From positions 1-64,000 of the forward strand of contig CALXZP010000009.1 of NCBI GenBank assembly GCA_944393255.1: 64,000 nt of DNA. Direction: 5' to 3'. The position numbers were made by a program, and so were the translations under genes. Shown in pieces: positions 44,242-52,613 of this stretch; the stretch's first letter is position 1, and every line of letters begins with the position of its first letter. The notes under the pieces are model-generated. The model searched no databases. It was given only the letters and a program-made list of their open reading frames with translations, and was not told the DNA's origin. The DNA comes from an uncultured Clostridia bacterium. Its GTDB lineage: Bacteria > Bacillota > Clostridia > UBA1381.

Positions 44242-46257
44242 TTATGAAAGGTCGAGCAGCTCCATATACCGCGAGCCGTTTTCGGCGATATACCGCTTTC
44301 GGCTCTGCAGATCGTCGCCCAATAGAACGTCGAACATGGCCGACGTTCTTTCCGCGCTTTCCGGAGTTACACGTATAAGCCGCCGCGTTGCGGGGTGCAT
44401 GGTTGTCAAGCTCATCATATCGGGCTGGTTCTCGCCGAGACCCTTTGAGCGCTTTATATCAAAATCGTCCTTTCCCTTTGAAAGTCCGCTGCTGCTGAGC
44501 TCGGAGACTATCTCGTCCTTTTCCGCGTCGGTATATGCGAACCGCTTTTCGCCTCTGCGCTTTCCCTTGGTAACGGTTATCTCGTACAGCGGCGATTCGG
44601 CGATATATACTTTCCCGACCCGTATAAGCGTCGGCATAAGCCTGTATATCATTGTAAGAAGCAGCGTTCTTATATGGAAGCCGTCAACGTCGGCGTCGGT
44701 GCAGATGATGACCTTGTCCCAGCGCAGATTTTCAAGGCTGAAGCTGTCGAGGTTTTTGTTGTGCGAAGACCTTATCTCCACTCCGCAGCCGAGTACCTTT
44801 ATAAGATCGACTATAACGTCGCTTTTAAATATCTTCGGGTAGTCCGCCTTGAGGCAGTTCAGTATCTTTCCGCGTATCGGCATTATCGCCTGGAAGGACG
44901 CGTCGCGCGCAAGCTTGCACGAGCCGAGCGCCGAATCGCCCTCTACGATGTAGACCTCGCGTTTGGCGGGATCTTTGCTGCGGCAGTCCACGAATTTTTC
45001 AACTCTGTTGGTGACGTCCATTGAGCCGGTCAGCTTTTTCTTGATGTCTATACGCGCTTTTTCCGCGTTTTCGCGGCTGCGCTTGTTCACGAGCACCTGG
45101 TTGGCTATCTTTTCCGCGTCAGCCTTGTTCTCTATAAAATAGATCTCAAGCTGGTGCCGCAGGAATTCGGTCATTGCGTCCTGGATGAACTTGTTGTTTA
45201 TAGCCTTCTTTGTCTGGTTTTCGTAGCTCGTCTGCGTTGAAAATGAGTTTATAACGAGTGCGAGACAGTCGGCAACGTCGTTGAAGGTTATTTTCGATTC
45301 GTTTTTGTTGTATTTGCCGTTCTGCTTAAGATACTGGTCGATCGAATAGACGAACGAGTTCCGCACCGCCTTATCCGGCGAGCCGCCGTGCTCAAGGAAG
45401 CTTGAATTGTGGTAATATTCAAGGATATTGACGCGGTTTGAAAAGCAGAATGCTATCTGCATTTTCATTTTATAGTCGTCCTTGTCCTCACGGTCGCGGC
45501 CCTCACGCTCGCATTCCCATGTTTCTACCGTGGTGAGCGCATCCTCGCCGACTGCTTCGGTGAGGTAGTCCACAATACCCTTTTCGTAATAATATTCCGA
45601 TCTTTCCATGCCCTCGGGCGTTTCGTTGAACAGCACGAAACGCAGTCCGGCGTTGACCATCGCCTGTTTGTTCAGGATATCCTGATAGAACTCTATCGGT
45701 ATATTTATATCGGTAAACACCTCGGTGTCGGGCTTCCAGCGCTGGACCGTTCCGGTCTTTACGCTGCGCACCGGCTCCTTGCTGAGCCCGCCTACGTTCC
45801 TGCCCTTTTCAAAATGCAGGGTGTAGCGGGTCTTGTCGCGTATGACCTCAACGTCCATATATTCCGAGGAATACTGAGTTGCGCAAGCGCCAAGTCCGTT
45901 CAGACCGAGACTGTACTCGTACATGCCGCCCTTATTGTTCTCATATTTTCCGCCGGCATACAGCTCGCAGTATACCAGCTCCCAGTTATAGCATTTTTCG
46001 GATTCATTATAGTCAAGCGGTACGCCTCTGCCGTGATCGCGGACCTCTATGGAATTATCCGCATAGCGCGTTACTTCTATCAGATCGCCGTAGCCCTCGC
46101 GCGCCTCGTCTATCGAATTTGAAAGTATCTCAAAAAATGAATGCTCACAGCCCTCGAGTCCGTCCGAGCCGAAAATGACCGCCGGGCGTTTGCGCACCCG
46201 TTCCTCGCCTTTCAGTTTGGTGATGGATTCGTTGCTGTATTCGTCCTTTCTTGGCAT
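44242..46257 (-). CDS. Type IIA topoisomerase subunit B (ParE/GyrB-like), divergent
   Basis: Encodes about 671 residues of the ATPase and TOPRIM subunit. The GHKL ATPase has FFEILSNSIDEAREG with the catalytic Glu, DHGRGVP, and GLNGLGACATQ in place of the usual GGLHGVG. The N-terminal RKRPAVIFGS replaces RKRPGMYIGS. TOPRIM residues are present in VEGDSALG and TDADVDGFH. It is thus a divergent but apparently complete member, best read as the partner of the A subunit downstream. The ATG at 46257 fits AAAGG spacing better than the ATG at 46263. Confidence 0.9.
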   Translation of the reverse strand: MPRKDEYSNESITKLKGEERVRKRPAVIFGSDGLEGCEHSFFEILSNSIDEAREGYGDLIEVTRYADNSIEVRDHGRGVPLDYNESEKCYNWELVYCELYAGGKYENNKGGMYEYSLGLNGLGACATQYSSEYMDVEVIRDKTRYTLHFEKGRNVGGLSKEPVRSVKTGTVQRWKPDTEVFTDINIPIEFYQDILNKQAMVNAGLRFVLFNETPEGMERSEYYYEKGIVDYLTEAVGEDALTTVETWECEREGRDREDKDDYKMKMQIAFCFSNRVNILEYYHNSSFLEHGGSPDKAVRNSFVYSIDQYLKQNGKYNKNESKITFNDVADCLALVINSFSTQTSYENQTKKAINNKFIQDAMTEFLRHQLEIYFIENKADAEKIANQVLVNKRSRENAEKARIDIKKKLTGSMDVTNRVEKFVDCRSKDPAKREVYIVEGDSALGSCKLARDASFQAIMPIRGKILNCLKADYPKIFKSDVIVDLIKVLGCGVEIRSSHNKNLDSFSLENLRWDKVIICTDADVDGFHIRTLLLTMIYRLMPTLIRVGKVYIAESPLYEITVTKGKRRGEKRFAYTDAEKDEIVSELSSSGLSKGKDDFDIKRSKGLGENQPDMMSLTTMHPATRRLIRVTPESAERTSAMFDVLLGDDLQSRKRYIAENGSRYMELLDLS

Positions 46258-46299
46258 TAACATCTACCTTTCTGATCAAAAAAATAAATTCCCTATATT

Positions 46300-46328
46300 A
46301 TTTTATACTATAAATTAAGATTTGTCAA
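46300..46328 (-). promoter_or_regulatory. Promoter of the topoisomerase operon
   Basis: On the minus strand TTGACA (46328-46323) and TAAAAT (46305-46300) are spaced by 17 bases. It lies in a 358-base divergent interval (46258-46615) that holds this promoter, a plus-strand promoter and a leader RNA, with no gene. Confidence 0.82.
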
Positions 46329-46461
46329 ATAAATTTTTTGAGCATGTGCGCAAAATACGGCGCTGAGCTGCGCCGCGGGGACGGTTTTTGTGCATAATAT
46401 CAATATATCGTATGCGGTTTATACGTACGGTCTGCATTTTGGTGAAAATGAAAAATAACTC

Positions 46462-46490
46462 TTGTTTTATGCTGTGAGATGTGATATAAT
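46462..46490 (+). promoter_or_regulatory. Promoter of the cysteine-cluster protein-VanW operon
   Basis: TTGTTT at 46462-46467 and TATAAT at 46485-46490 are spaced by 17 bases. The leader to the ATG at 46616 is about 120 bases. Confidence 0.75.
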
Positions 46491-46515
46491 AGACACGATC
46501 GAAAAGGAGACGCAG

Positions 46516-46596
46516 CTCCGCAGACAGGCCTGTGCAAAGCGGAGACCGCGGAAAAGACCGGCAAACGGTACGGACTCGGCCGTGCGGAGTATTTTT
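46516..46596 (+). promoter_or_regulatory. Leader with two competing partners for one stem strand
   Basis: CTCCGC(A) at 46516-46522 can pair with GCGGAG at 46539-46544 or with TGCGGAG at 46583-46589. The second is followed by TATTTTT. The two pairings exclude each other, which is the minimal layout of a transcription attenuator. No known riboswitch class is recognised. Confidence 0.35.
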
Positions 46597-46615
46597 ATGC
46601 TATCAGAGGGATAAA

Positions 46616-47131
46616 ATGAATAGTGCATATGTTTATTTACAGTTATACAGACAGTTTGACCGCAGCACGCCTGTTCCGGTGGATTGCGGACAGCTTTGCT
46701 CCGCCGCCTGCTGCGCGGGCGACGATTCGGGGATGCTTTTGTTCCCGGGCGAAGAGGAGGTATATAAGCTCCTGACGCCCGAGGGATTCAGGATAGAGAA
46801 GTCCGACCTGGAATATGAGGATGACGGGATCGTCAGAAAAACGCCGATACTGTTCTGCGACGGCATGTGCGACAGGTTCGTGCGCCCGCTCGCATGCAGG
46901 ATCTTTCCGCTCACGCCGGTGCTGAACGAGAACGGCAGGATCGATATAATAGTAGATCCGAGGGCAAAGAGCATATGTCCGCTCGCAAAAACCATGCGCG
47001 TTGAGGAATACGAGAGCGGATTTGTGAGAGCTATAAGGCGCTCGTTCCTTCTTTTGTCGAAAAACAGGCATGTAAGGGCCTTTTTGAAAGAATATACGGA
47101 TTATATAAATGAATTCAGAAGATTTTTTTGA
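46616..47131 (+). CDS. YkgJ-type cysteine-cluster protein
   Basis: Encodes 171 residues. The Cys pattern VDCGQLCSAACCAG, then CDGMCDRFVRPLACRIFPLTP and CPLAKTM, matches the YkgJ/zinc- or iron-chelating domain family, where RPxxCRxFPL is the hallmark. These domains are thought to bind an iron or zinc cluster, but no reaction is established. The ATG at 46616 follows AGAGGG by five bases; a longer open frame begins inside the leader. It is 40 bases upstream of the VanW gene. Confidence 0.85.
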   Translation: MNSAYVYLQLYRQFDRSTPVPVDCGQLCSAACCAGDDSGMLLFPGEEEVYKLLTPEGFRIEKSDLEYEDDGIVRKTPILFCDGMCDRFVRPLACRIFPLTPVLNENGRIDIIVDPRAKSICPLAKTMRVEEYESGFVRAIRRSFLLLSKNRHVRAFLKEYTDYINEFRRFF

Positions 47132-47171
47132 GCATATATTTTATCAGAGAGCTGAAAGGAAGTAAAGATAC

Positions 47172-49163
47172 ATGGGATTTTTGAGGAAAAGGAAGAATAA
47201 GCAACAGACAGAGGAGACCGGCTCGGAAATTTTGGAGGAGACCGTTTCGGAGACGGAGGAGCCGGACGCGGAGGAGGACGATTTCACACCGGCCGCCGAG
47301 GATAGCAGACCGGGCAGGGATGAGTTCAGAGCCGCCGCTGCGGAAAACGCTGTGCTGGCGGCGGAAGAAAGAGCGGAGTCTGCGGATGACGGAGCTGAGA
47401 ACGGGGCAGAGGAGACGCAGCCGGAGTCCGAGGAAGAAGATACAGAGGATGCGGCGGACGGCGCTGACGCAGAAGCGGACGAAAACGCGGACGCAGAAAA
47501 CACGGAAACAGCCGCGGATGAGGACACAGCGGAGGACGCTGAGGAAGACCCCGGGGAACAGACTGAGGAGCAGGAAGATATAGATGATTTTTCGGACATA
47601 CCGGAGGGAACTCCGTATGAGCCGGAGGAGGATGCGGAATTCGGAGAGGATGATGCCGAAGATATGCCTGTGTCTGAAAAGAAGGACAGAAAAACGCTCA
47701 GGGAATTCGGGCGTGAGCATAAAAAGGTATTCAAGGGCATCGGGATAGGCTTCGGCGCGCTTGCCGGGCTTTGCCTGTGCGTTTACGTATACGGCTGCGT
47801 TACGATCCCGGAGGATACCATATTCAGAAATGTATATATAGAGGGCAACGATGTGAGCGGTCTTACGCGCGAGCAGGCGGTAGAAAAGCTTCAGTCTGCG
47901 TCGCTGCTCGGAAATATGAAGATAACGCTCACAAGCGGCGGACAGAGCTTTGAGATAAACGGAGCCGACGTGGGTCTTTCGGCAAGGCTTGAGGACACGG
48001 TCGATAAGGCTATGCGCTACGGCAGGACGGGGAATATATTCATAGACGGGTTTGCAAACACGCTTCAGCTTTTCGCAAAGCGGAACATCATACCGAACGC
48101 CGACGCCGATGAAGCTGTGCTGCGCGAAAAGCTGTCGGAATTCGGAAAACAGATCCACGGCGAGCTTGTGGAGCATCAGCTGAGCCTGGGCGAGGGCGTA
48201 GTTATTGCGACCCCGGGTCATACGGGCTTTGACAATAATACGGACACGGCATACGAGGAAGTAAAGACGGCGATGGATAACGAGCAGTTCGATGATATCA
48301 GCGTAACGCTCAGCGCCGGCCCGCCTCACGCCATAACCTTTGAGCAGATCGACAGCTTTACATACCTCGACCCTGTCGATGCGTATTATGACATAAACGG
48401 AAACGACATCATGGTCATAAAGGAGGTCGAGGGACGGTATCTTGACCGCGACGAGGCTTCTAATTTGATATCGCAGGTGTATGAGGGCGGACCGGAGGTA
48501 AGTATACCGTATTACGCATCATATGCGGCGGTAACGGCGGAGGAGCTGCAGTCGAAGCTGTTCAATGCGACGATAGCGTCGTATTCAACAAACTACGGTT
48601 CTTCCACAGCGAACAGATGCGCCAATATCGCAAGGGCGGCGAGCAAGATAAACGGCACAGTGCTTGCGCCGGGCGCGGTATTTTCGTTCAACGATACGGT
48701 CGGTCCGCGTTCGGTCGCGAACGGATTTTACACAGCAAAGGAATATGTGGACGGTCAGACCGTTGACGGCATAGGCGGCGGCACATGCCAGGTCAGCTCC
48801 ACTCTGTATAACGCCGTGCTGTACTCGGATCTGGCTATAGTGTCGAGAACGAACCATATGTTCCCGGTCGGCTACTGTCCGATAGGTCAGGACGCTACAG
48901 TGGCGGATTCGGGCGTTGATTTCAAGTTCATGAACAGCATGGACTATCCGATAAAAATATCGGCGGTAACGAGCGGATATACGGTAACGATAAGTATAAT
49001 CGGCACTCAGCGCGACGATCCGAGAACTGTAAAGATAAAGAATTCATCCACACCGGTAGGCGCGGATACGTCTGTACATTCGGTGAGGTACGTATATAAC
49101 TCCGCCGGAGAGCTGATACGCACGGACGATCTCGGCGGCAGCTACTACATGAGCCACAACTAA
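47172..49163 (+). CDS. VanW-family membrane protein with a very acidic cytosolic tail
   Basis: Encodes 663 residues. Residues 1 to about 175 are cytosolic and strongly acidic, made mostly of Glu, Asp and Ala. A basic stop and one transmembrane helix (about 190-215) follow. Outside are a peptidoglycan-binding-like domain (about 220-430) with VTLSAGPPHAITFEQI, and then the VanW domain with GAVFSFNDTVGPRS, GIGGGTCQVSSTLYNAVLYS and DYPIKI. VanW proteins occur in vancomycin clusters and widely as wall-associated proteins of unknown role; no resistance genes are near. AAAGGAAG precedes the ATG. Confidence 0.88.
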   Translation: MGFLRKRKNKQQTEETGSEILEETVSETEEPDAEEDDFTPAAEDSRPGRDEFRAAAAENAVLAAEERAESADDGAENGAEETQPESEEEDTEDAADGADAEADENADAENTETAADEDTAEDAEEDPGEQTEEQEDIDDFSDIPEGTPYEPEEDAEFGEDDAEDMPVSEKKDRKTLREFGREHKKVFKGIGIGFGALAGLCLCVYVYGCVTIPEDTIFRNVYIEGNDVSGLTREQAVEKLQSASLLGNMKITLTSGGQSFEINGADVGLSARLEDTVDKAMRYGRTGNIFIDGFANTLQLFAKRNIIPNADADEAVLREKLSEFGKQIHGELVEHQLSLGEGVVIATPGHTGFDNNTDTAYEEVKTAMDNEQFDDISVTLSAGPPHAITFEQIDSFTYLDPVDAYYDINGNDIMVIKEVEGRYLDRDEASNLISQVYEGGPEVSIPYYASYAAVTAEELQSKLFNATIASYSTNYGSSTANRCANIARAASKINGTVLAPGAVFSFNDTVGPRSVANGFYTAKEYVDGQTVDGIGGGTCQVSSTLYNAVLYSDLAIVSRTNHMFPVGYCPIGQDATVADSGVDFKFMNSMDYPIKISAVTSGYTVTISIIGTQRDDPRTVKIKNSSTPVGADTSVHSVRYVYNSAGELIRTDDLGGSYYMSHN

Positions 49164-49227
49164 AGACAATTTGTTAATTTAAGCTAAATTTTCGGTGAAA
49201 TCGCCGTGAATTTATGCAAGTTAGCTA

Positions 49228-49256
49228 TTGCAATCATTCGGATTATGTGGTATTAT
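49228..49256 (+). promoter_or_regulatory. Promoter upstream of gatCAB
   Basis: TTGCAA at 49228-49233 and TATTAT at 49251-49256 are spaced by 17 bases. A start near 49263 would place a strong terminator hairpin only about 15 bases into the transcript. Confidence 0.7.
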
Positions 49257-49277
49257 AATATATAACAAATGCAGCAA

Positions 49278-49332
49278 GGGCGCTGCGCATTGACGGCAAC
49301 ATAGAGTTGTTTCGGTGCGCAGCGTCCTTTTT
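49278..49332 (+). terminator. Terminator hairpin inside the gatCAB leader: attenuator or end of a short RNA
   Basis: A 12-bp stem (49278-49289 with 49316-49327, one G-T pair) encloses a small CAAC/GTTG hairpin and is followed by five T. It lies between the promoter at 49228 and gatC at 49410. Transcripts should either stop here, making an RNA of about 70 bases, or read through into gatCAB. No T-box sequence is seen. Confidence 0.7.
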
Positions 49333-49409
49333 CGGTCTTATATACGTTTTTTTCGTATATATCATAAATAAACGGCGGTTACTGCCGTAAAGGAACGGAG
49401 ACGGGATCA

Positions 49410-49688
49410 ATGGTCGATGAAAAGCTTACCGCCCATCTTGCCGAGCTTTCAAAGCTGGAGTTTACAGATGAAGAACTGGCGGATATGACTAAGGATATGA
49501 CGGATATAATAGGGCTTATGGATAAGGTCTGCGGCTTTGAGAGCGGCGCGGAGCCGTATACGCTTGAAGCGGCGGATTACAAGGCTCTGAGGGAGGACAA
49601 ATACGAAGCGTCGTACCCGAGCGAAGATATACTCAGGAATGCGGACAAAGTAAAGAACGACAGCTTTGTTGTGCCCAAGGTAGTTTGA
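49410..49688 (+). CDS. gatC: Asp/Glu-tRNA amidotransferase subunit C
   Basis: Encodes 92 residues of GatC, the small subunit that wraps and stabilises GatA and GatB. The order is typical: an N-terminal helix LAELSKLEFTDEELADM, a middle linker, and the C-terminal segment RNADKVKNDSFVVPKVV. GatCAB converts misacylated Asp-tRNA(Asn) or Glu-tRNA(Gln) to the amidated form. The start lies about 150 bases after the leader hairpin, and the stop is 17 bases before gatA. The gene is first in gatC-gatA-gatB-AspRS2. Confidence 0.93.
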   Translation: MVDEKLTAHLAELSKLEFTDEELADMTKDMTDIIGLMDKVCGFESGAEPYTLEAADYKALREDKYEASYPSEDILRNADKVKNDSFVVPKVV

Positions 49689-49705
49689 TGGAGGTCGGAC
49701 GGAAA

Positions 49706-51139
49706 ATGGATCTATGCGAATTGAGAAAAAAGCTTGACGGCGGCGATATAGGCGCGGTAGAGCTTACGAAGGAATATCTGGACAGGATAAAACGTTTTGA
49801 CGGTGAAATAAACAGCTATATAACCGTATGCGAGGCCGAGGCGATCGCTCAGGCCGAGGCGGCGCAGCAGGTAATAGACAAGGGCGGCTCGAAGCCCATG
49901 ACCGGTATCCCGCTGTCGGTAAAAGACAATATATGTACGAACGGGGTAAGGACTACCTGCGCATCGCGTATGCTGGAGGATCACATTCCGATATATGACG
50001 CTTCTGCCGTGTCGAGGCTCAAAAATGAGAATTTTGTCATGCTAGGCAAAACAAATATGGATGAATTTGCAATGGGCGGCTCGTCGCAGACCTCGTATTT
50101 CGGAGGACCTAAAAATCCGTATAATACGGGCTATGTTACCGGCGGCTCGTCGGGCGGCGCGGCGGCGTCGGTAGCGGCGGGGCTGTGCGCGGCGGCGCTC
50201 GGCTCGGACACCGGCGGCTCGGTCAGGCAGCCGAGCGCGTTCTGCGGTGTGACGGGGCTGAAGCCGACCTACGGGACTGTCTCAAGATGGGGACTGATAG
50301 CGTTCGCGTCCTCTCTCGATCAGATAGGCGTGTGCGCCTTGTCTGCGGCGGACGCAGGGTATGTGCTGAACTCTATCTGCGGCAGAGACTGCAACGACGC
50401 GACAACATCGCCCATACCGTCGGGCGGCTATACGTCCGCTGTCGGCTCGGATATATCGGGGATACGCATAGGCGTACCGAAGGAGTTTCTGGACGGGAGC
50501 ACAGACGAGGTAAAGGCGGCGGTGCTCGAAGCGGCGGAATATTACAGATCGCTCGGCTGTACGGTAAAGGAATGTTCTCTGCCGTCGCTCGAATATGCGG
50601 TGTCGGCGTATTATCTCATATCGTCGGCAGAGGCGGCGTCCAACCTTTCAAGATTTGACGGCATAAAGTACGGTCACCGTTCCGGTCTTGGCGAGGATTA
50701 TAACGAGCTTATAAAAAGCTCAAGGAGCGAGGGCTTCGGCAGAGAGGTAAAAAGGCGCATAATGCTCGGTAACTACGCGCTGTGCTCCGGCTATTACGAT
50801 GCGTATTACAATAATGCGCGGCGGATCCGAACTCAGATAAGAAAGGAATACGCCGATATATTCAGCGAATGCGACGTTATACTCACGCCTACCGCGCCCT
50901 CGCCGGCTTACAGGATAGGCGTGCAGGAGAACGATCCGGTAAAGATGTATCAGGCGGACATATGCACCGTAACGGTGAACATCGCCGGACTGCCCGCTAT
51001 ATCCACTACCTGCGGCTACAGCGCCGAGGGCATGCCGATAGGCATGAGCCTCATAGGTCGTGCGTTCGATGAAAAGACCATTATCGCCGTGTGCGACAGA
51101 TTTGAGAGAGATCACGAGAGGAGGGAGTGCGTATTATGA
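49706..51139 (+). CDS. gatA: Asp/Glu-tRNA amidotransferase subunit A (glutaminase)
   Basis: Encodes about 477 residues of the amidase-signature subunit that releases ammonia from glutamine. The Lys-Ser-Ser triad parts are visible: Lys in IPLSVKDNI, the Gly/Ser-rich VTGGSSGGAAASVAAG, and GSDTGGSVRQPSAFCG with the nucleophile Ser. The length is canonical. The ATG at 49706 is used, 11 bases after GGAGG, rather than an ATG at 49688 overlapping the gatC stop. Its stop overlaps gatB in an ATGA, so the two are coupled. Confidence 0.95.
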   Translation: MDLCELRKKLDGGDIGAVELTKEYLDRIKRFDGEINSYITVCEAEAIAQAEAAQQVIDKGGSKPMTGIPLSVKDNICTNGVRTTCASRMLEDHIPIYDASAVSRLKNENFVMLGKTNMDEFAMGGSSQTSYFGGPKNPYNTGYVTGGSSGGAAASVAAGLCAAALGSDTGGSVRQPSAFCGVTGLKPTYGTVSRWGLIAFASSLDQIGVCALSAADAGYVLNSICGRDCNDATTSPIPSGGYTSAVGSDISGIRIGVPKEFLDGSTDEVKAAVLEAAEYYRSLGCTVKECSLPSLEYAVSAYYLISSAEAASNLSRFDGIKYGHRSGLGEDYNELIKSSRSEGFGREVKRRIMLGNYALCSGYYDAYYNNARRIRTQIRKEYADIFSECDVILTPTAPSPAYRIGVQENDPVKMYQADICTVTVNIAGLPAISTTCGYSAEGMPIGMSLIGRAFDEKTIIAVCDRFERDHERRECVL

Positions 51140-52554
51140 GGTATCAGCCCGTTATAGGTCTTGAAATACACTGCGAGCTGCTGACAAATTCGAAGGTGTT
51201 CTGTACATGTCAAAACGAATTCGGCGGCAGCGAAAATACGCGGGTATGCCCGCGCTGTTCGGGTATGCCCGGAACTCTCCCCCTGCTCAATCAAGGGGCG
51301 GTAAGGCTTGCCGCAAAGGCGGGCTTTGCCACGAACTGTACCGTAAACGGCTACAGCTCATTTGACCGCAAGAACTACTTTTATCCCGACTTGCCCAAAG
51401 CGTACCAGATAACCCAGTTTGAGCATCCCATATGTACTGACGGTCATATCGACGTTGCGGGCGGGAAGCGGATAAGGATAAACAGGATCCATATAGAGGA
51501 GGACGCCGGAAAGCTCGTGCACGACGATTACGAGGGTGTTTCCCTTGCCGACTATAACCGCTGCGGAGTGCCGCTTATCGAGATAGTGACGGAGCCGGAC
51601 TTCCGCTCGGCGGAGGAGGTGCAGGATTTCGTAACGCAGATAGCGCAGCGTCTCAAATATGCGGGCGTATGCGACGCGAGGATGGAGCAGGGCTCGCTCA
51701 GGGTTGACGTTAATATATCAATAATGCCGTTCGGCTCGGAGGAATTCGGCACAAGAGCGGAGATAAAGAACCTGAACTCGGTAAAATCCATAGGCCGCGC
51801 GATAGAATATGAGATACAGCGCCAGTCCGAGATACTCGACGGCGGCGGCAAGGTCGTTCAGGAAACGCGCCGCTATAACGAGAACCGCGACGACACAAAG
51901 CCGCTGCGGTCGAAGGAGGAGGCGCACGATTACAGGTATTTCCCGGAGCCGGATATCCCTCCCGTGCTGCTTTCCGAAGAGGATATAGAGGCTATAAGAA
52001 AGGAAATGCCGGAACTGCCGCATGAGAGGTCAAAAAGGTATACGGAAGAATACGGACTGCCGGCCGACGACGCTTCGCTGCTGACAGCGCAGAAGGAGTT
52101 TTCCGATTTCTACGACGAGGCAGCGGCGTCGGAGCCGGAGTACAGAATGATATCAAACCTCATGCTTGGAGAGGTGAGCCATCTTTTGAACGAGACCGGC
52201 TCGGACATAACCGAGGTGAAGTTCAGCCCGGCGGAGCTTGCTAAGACAGCTAAGCTTGCGGCGGACGGCACCGTGTCTAAGGGCGCGGCAAAGGAGATAG
52301 TGTCCATAATGTTCAAAGACGGCGGCGATCCGCGCAGGATAGCGCAGGAGCACGGCTTTATCATGGATACCGATGCGAGCGGGCTTGACGAAGTGATCGA
52401 TAAGGTGCTTGCGGAGAATGCTGACGCGGCGGAAAAATATAAGAACGGCAACGCCAAGCTGTTCGGCTTTATAATGGGTCAGGCGATAAAGGCCTGCGGC
52501 AAAAGCGCGAACCCGGCGCTCATAAAGGAAGCGCTGAATAAAAAGCTTCAATAA
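51136..52554 (+). CDS. gatB: Asp/Glu-tRNA amidotransferase subunit B
   Basis: Encodes about 472 residues. GatB activates the misacylated tRNA with ATP and transfers ammonia. The start MRYQPVIGLEIHCELLTNSKVFC is canonical. The zinc-site Cys residues lie in CTCQNEF and CPRCSGMPG, and DYRYFPEPDIPPV is the kinase-core signature. The C-terminal YqeY-like tail binds tRNA. The ATG at 51136 lies in the gatA stop (ATGA) with GGAGGG upstream. It precedes an archaeal-type AspRS by 59 bases, pointing to Asp-tRNA(Asn) as a main substrate. Confidence 0.95.
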   Translation: MRYQPVIGLEIHCELLTNSKVFCTCQNEFGGSENTRVCPRCSGMPGTLPLLNQGAVRLAAKAGFATNCTVNGYSSFDRKNYFYPDLPKAYQITQFEHPICTDGHIDVAGGKRIRINRIHIEEDAGKLVHDDYEGVSLADYNRCGVPLIEIVTEPDFRSAEEVQDFVTQIAQRLKYAGVCDARMEQGSLRVDVNISIMPFGSEEFGTRAEIKNLNSVKSIGRAIEYEIQRQSEILDGGGKVVQETRRYNENRDDTKPLRSKEEAHDYRYFPEPDIPPVLLSEEDIEAIRKEMPELPHERSKRYTEEYGLPADDASLLTAQKEFSDFYDEAAASEPEYRMISNLMLGEVSHLLNETGSDITEVKFSPAELAKTAKLAADGTVSKGAAKEIVSIMFKDGGDPRRIAQEHGFIMDTDASGLDEVIDKVLAENADAAEKYKNGNAKLFGFIMGQAIKACGKSANPALIKEALNKKLQ

Positions 52555-52613
52555 ATATGGACTGATATACAGAAAAAAAACACGGCGCGGCGCGCCGGAA
52601 AGGAATGATAGAT

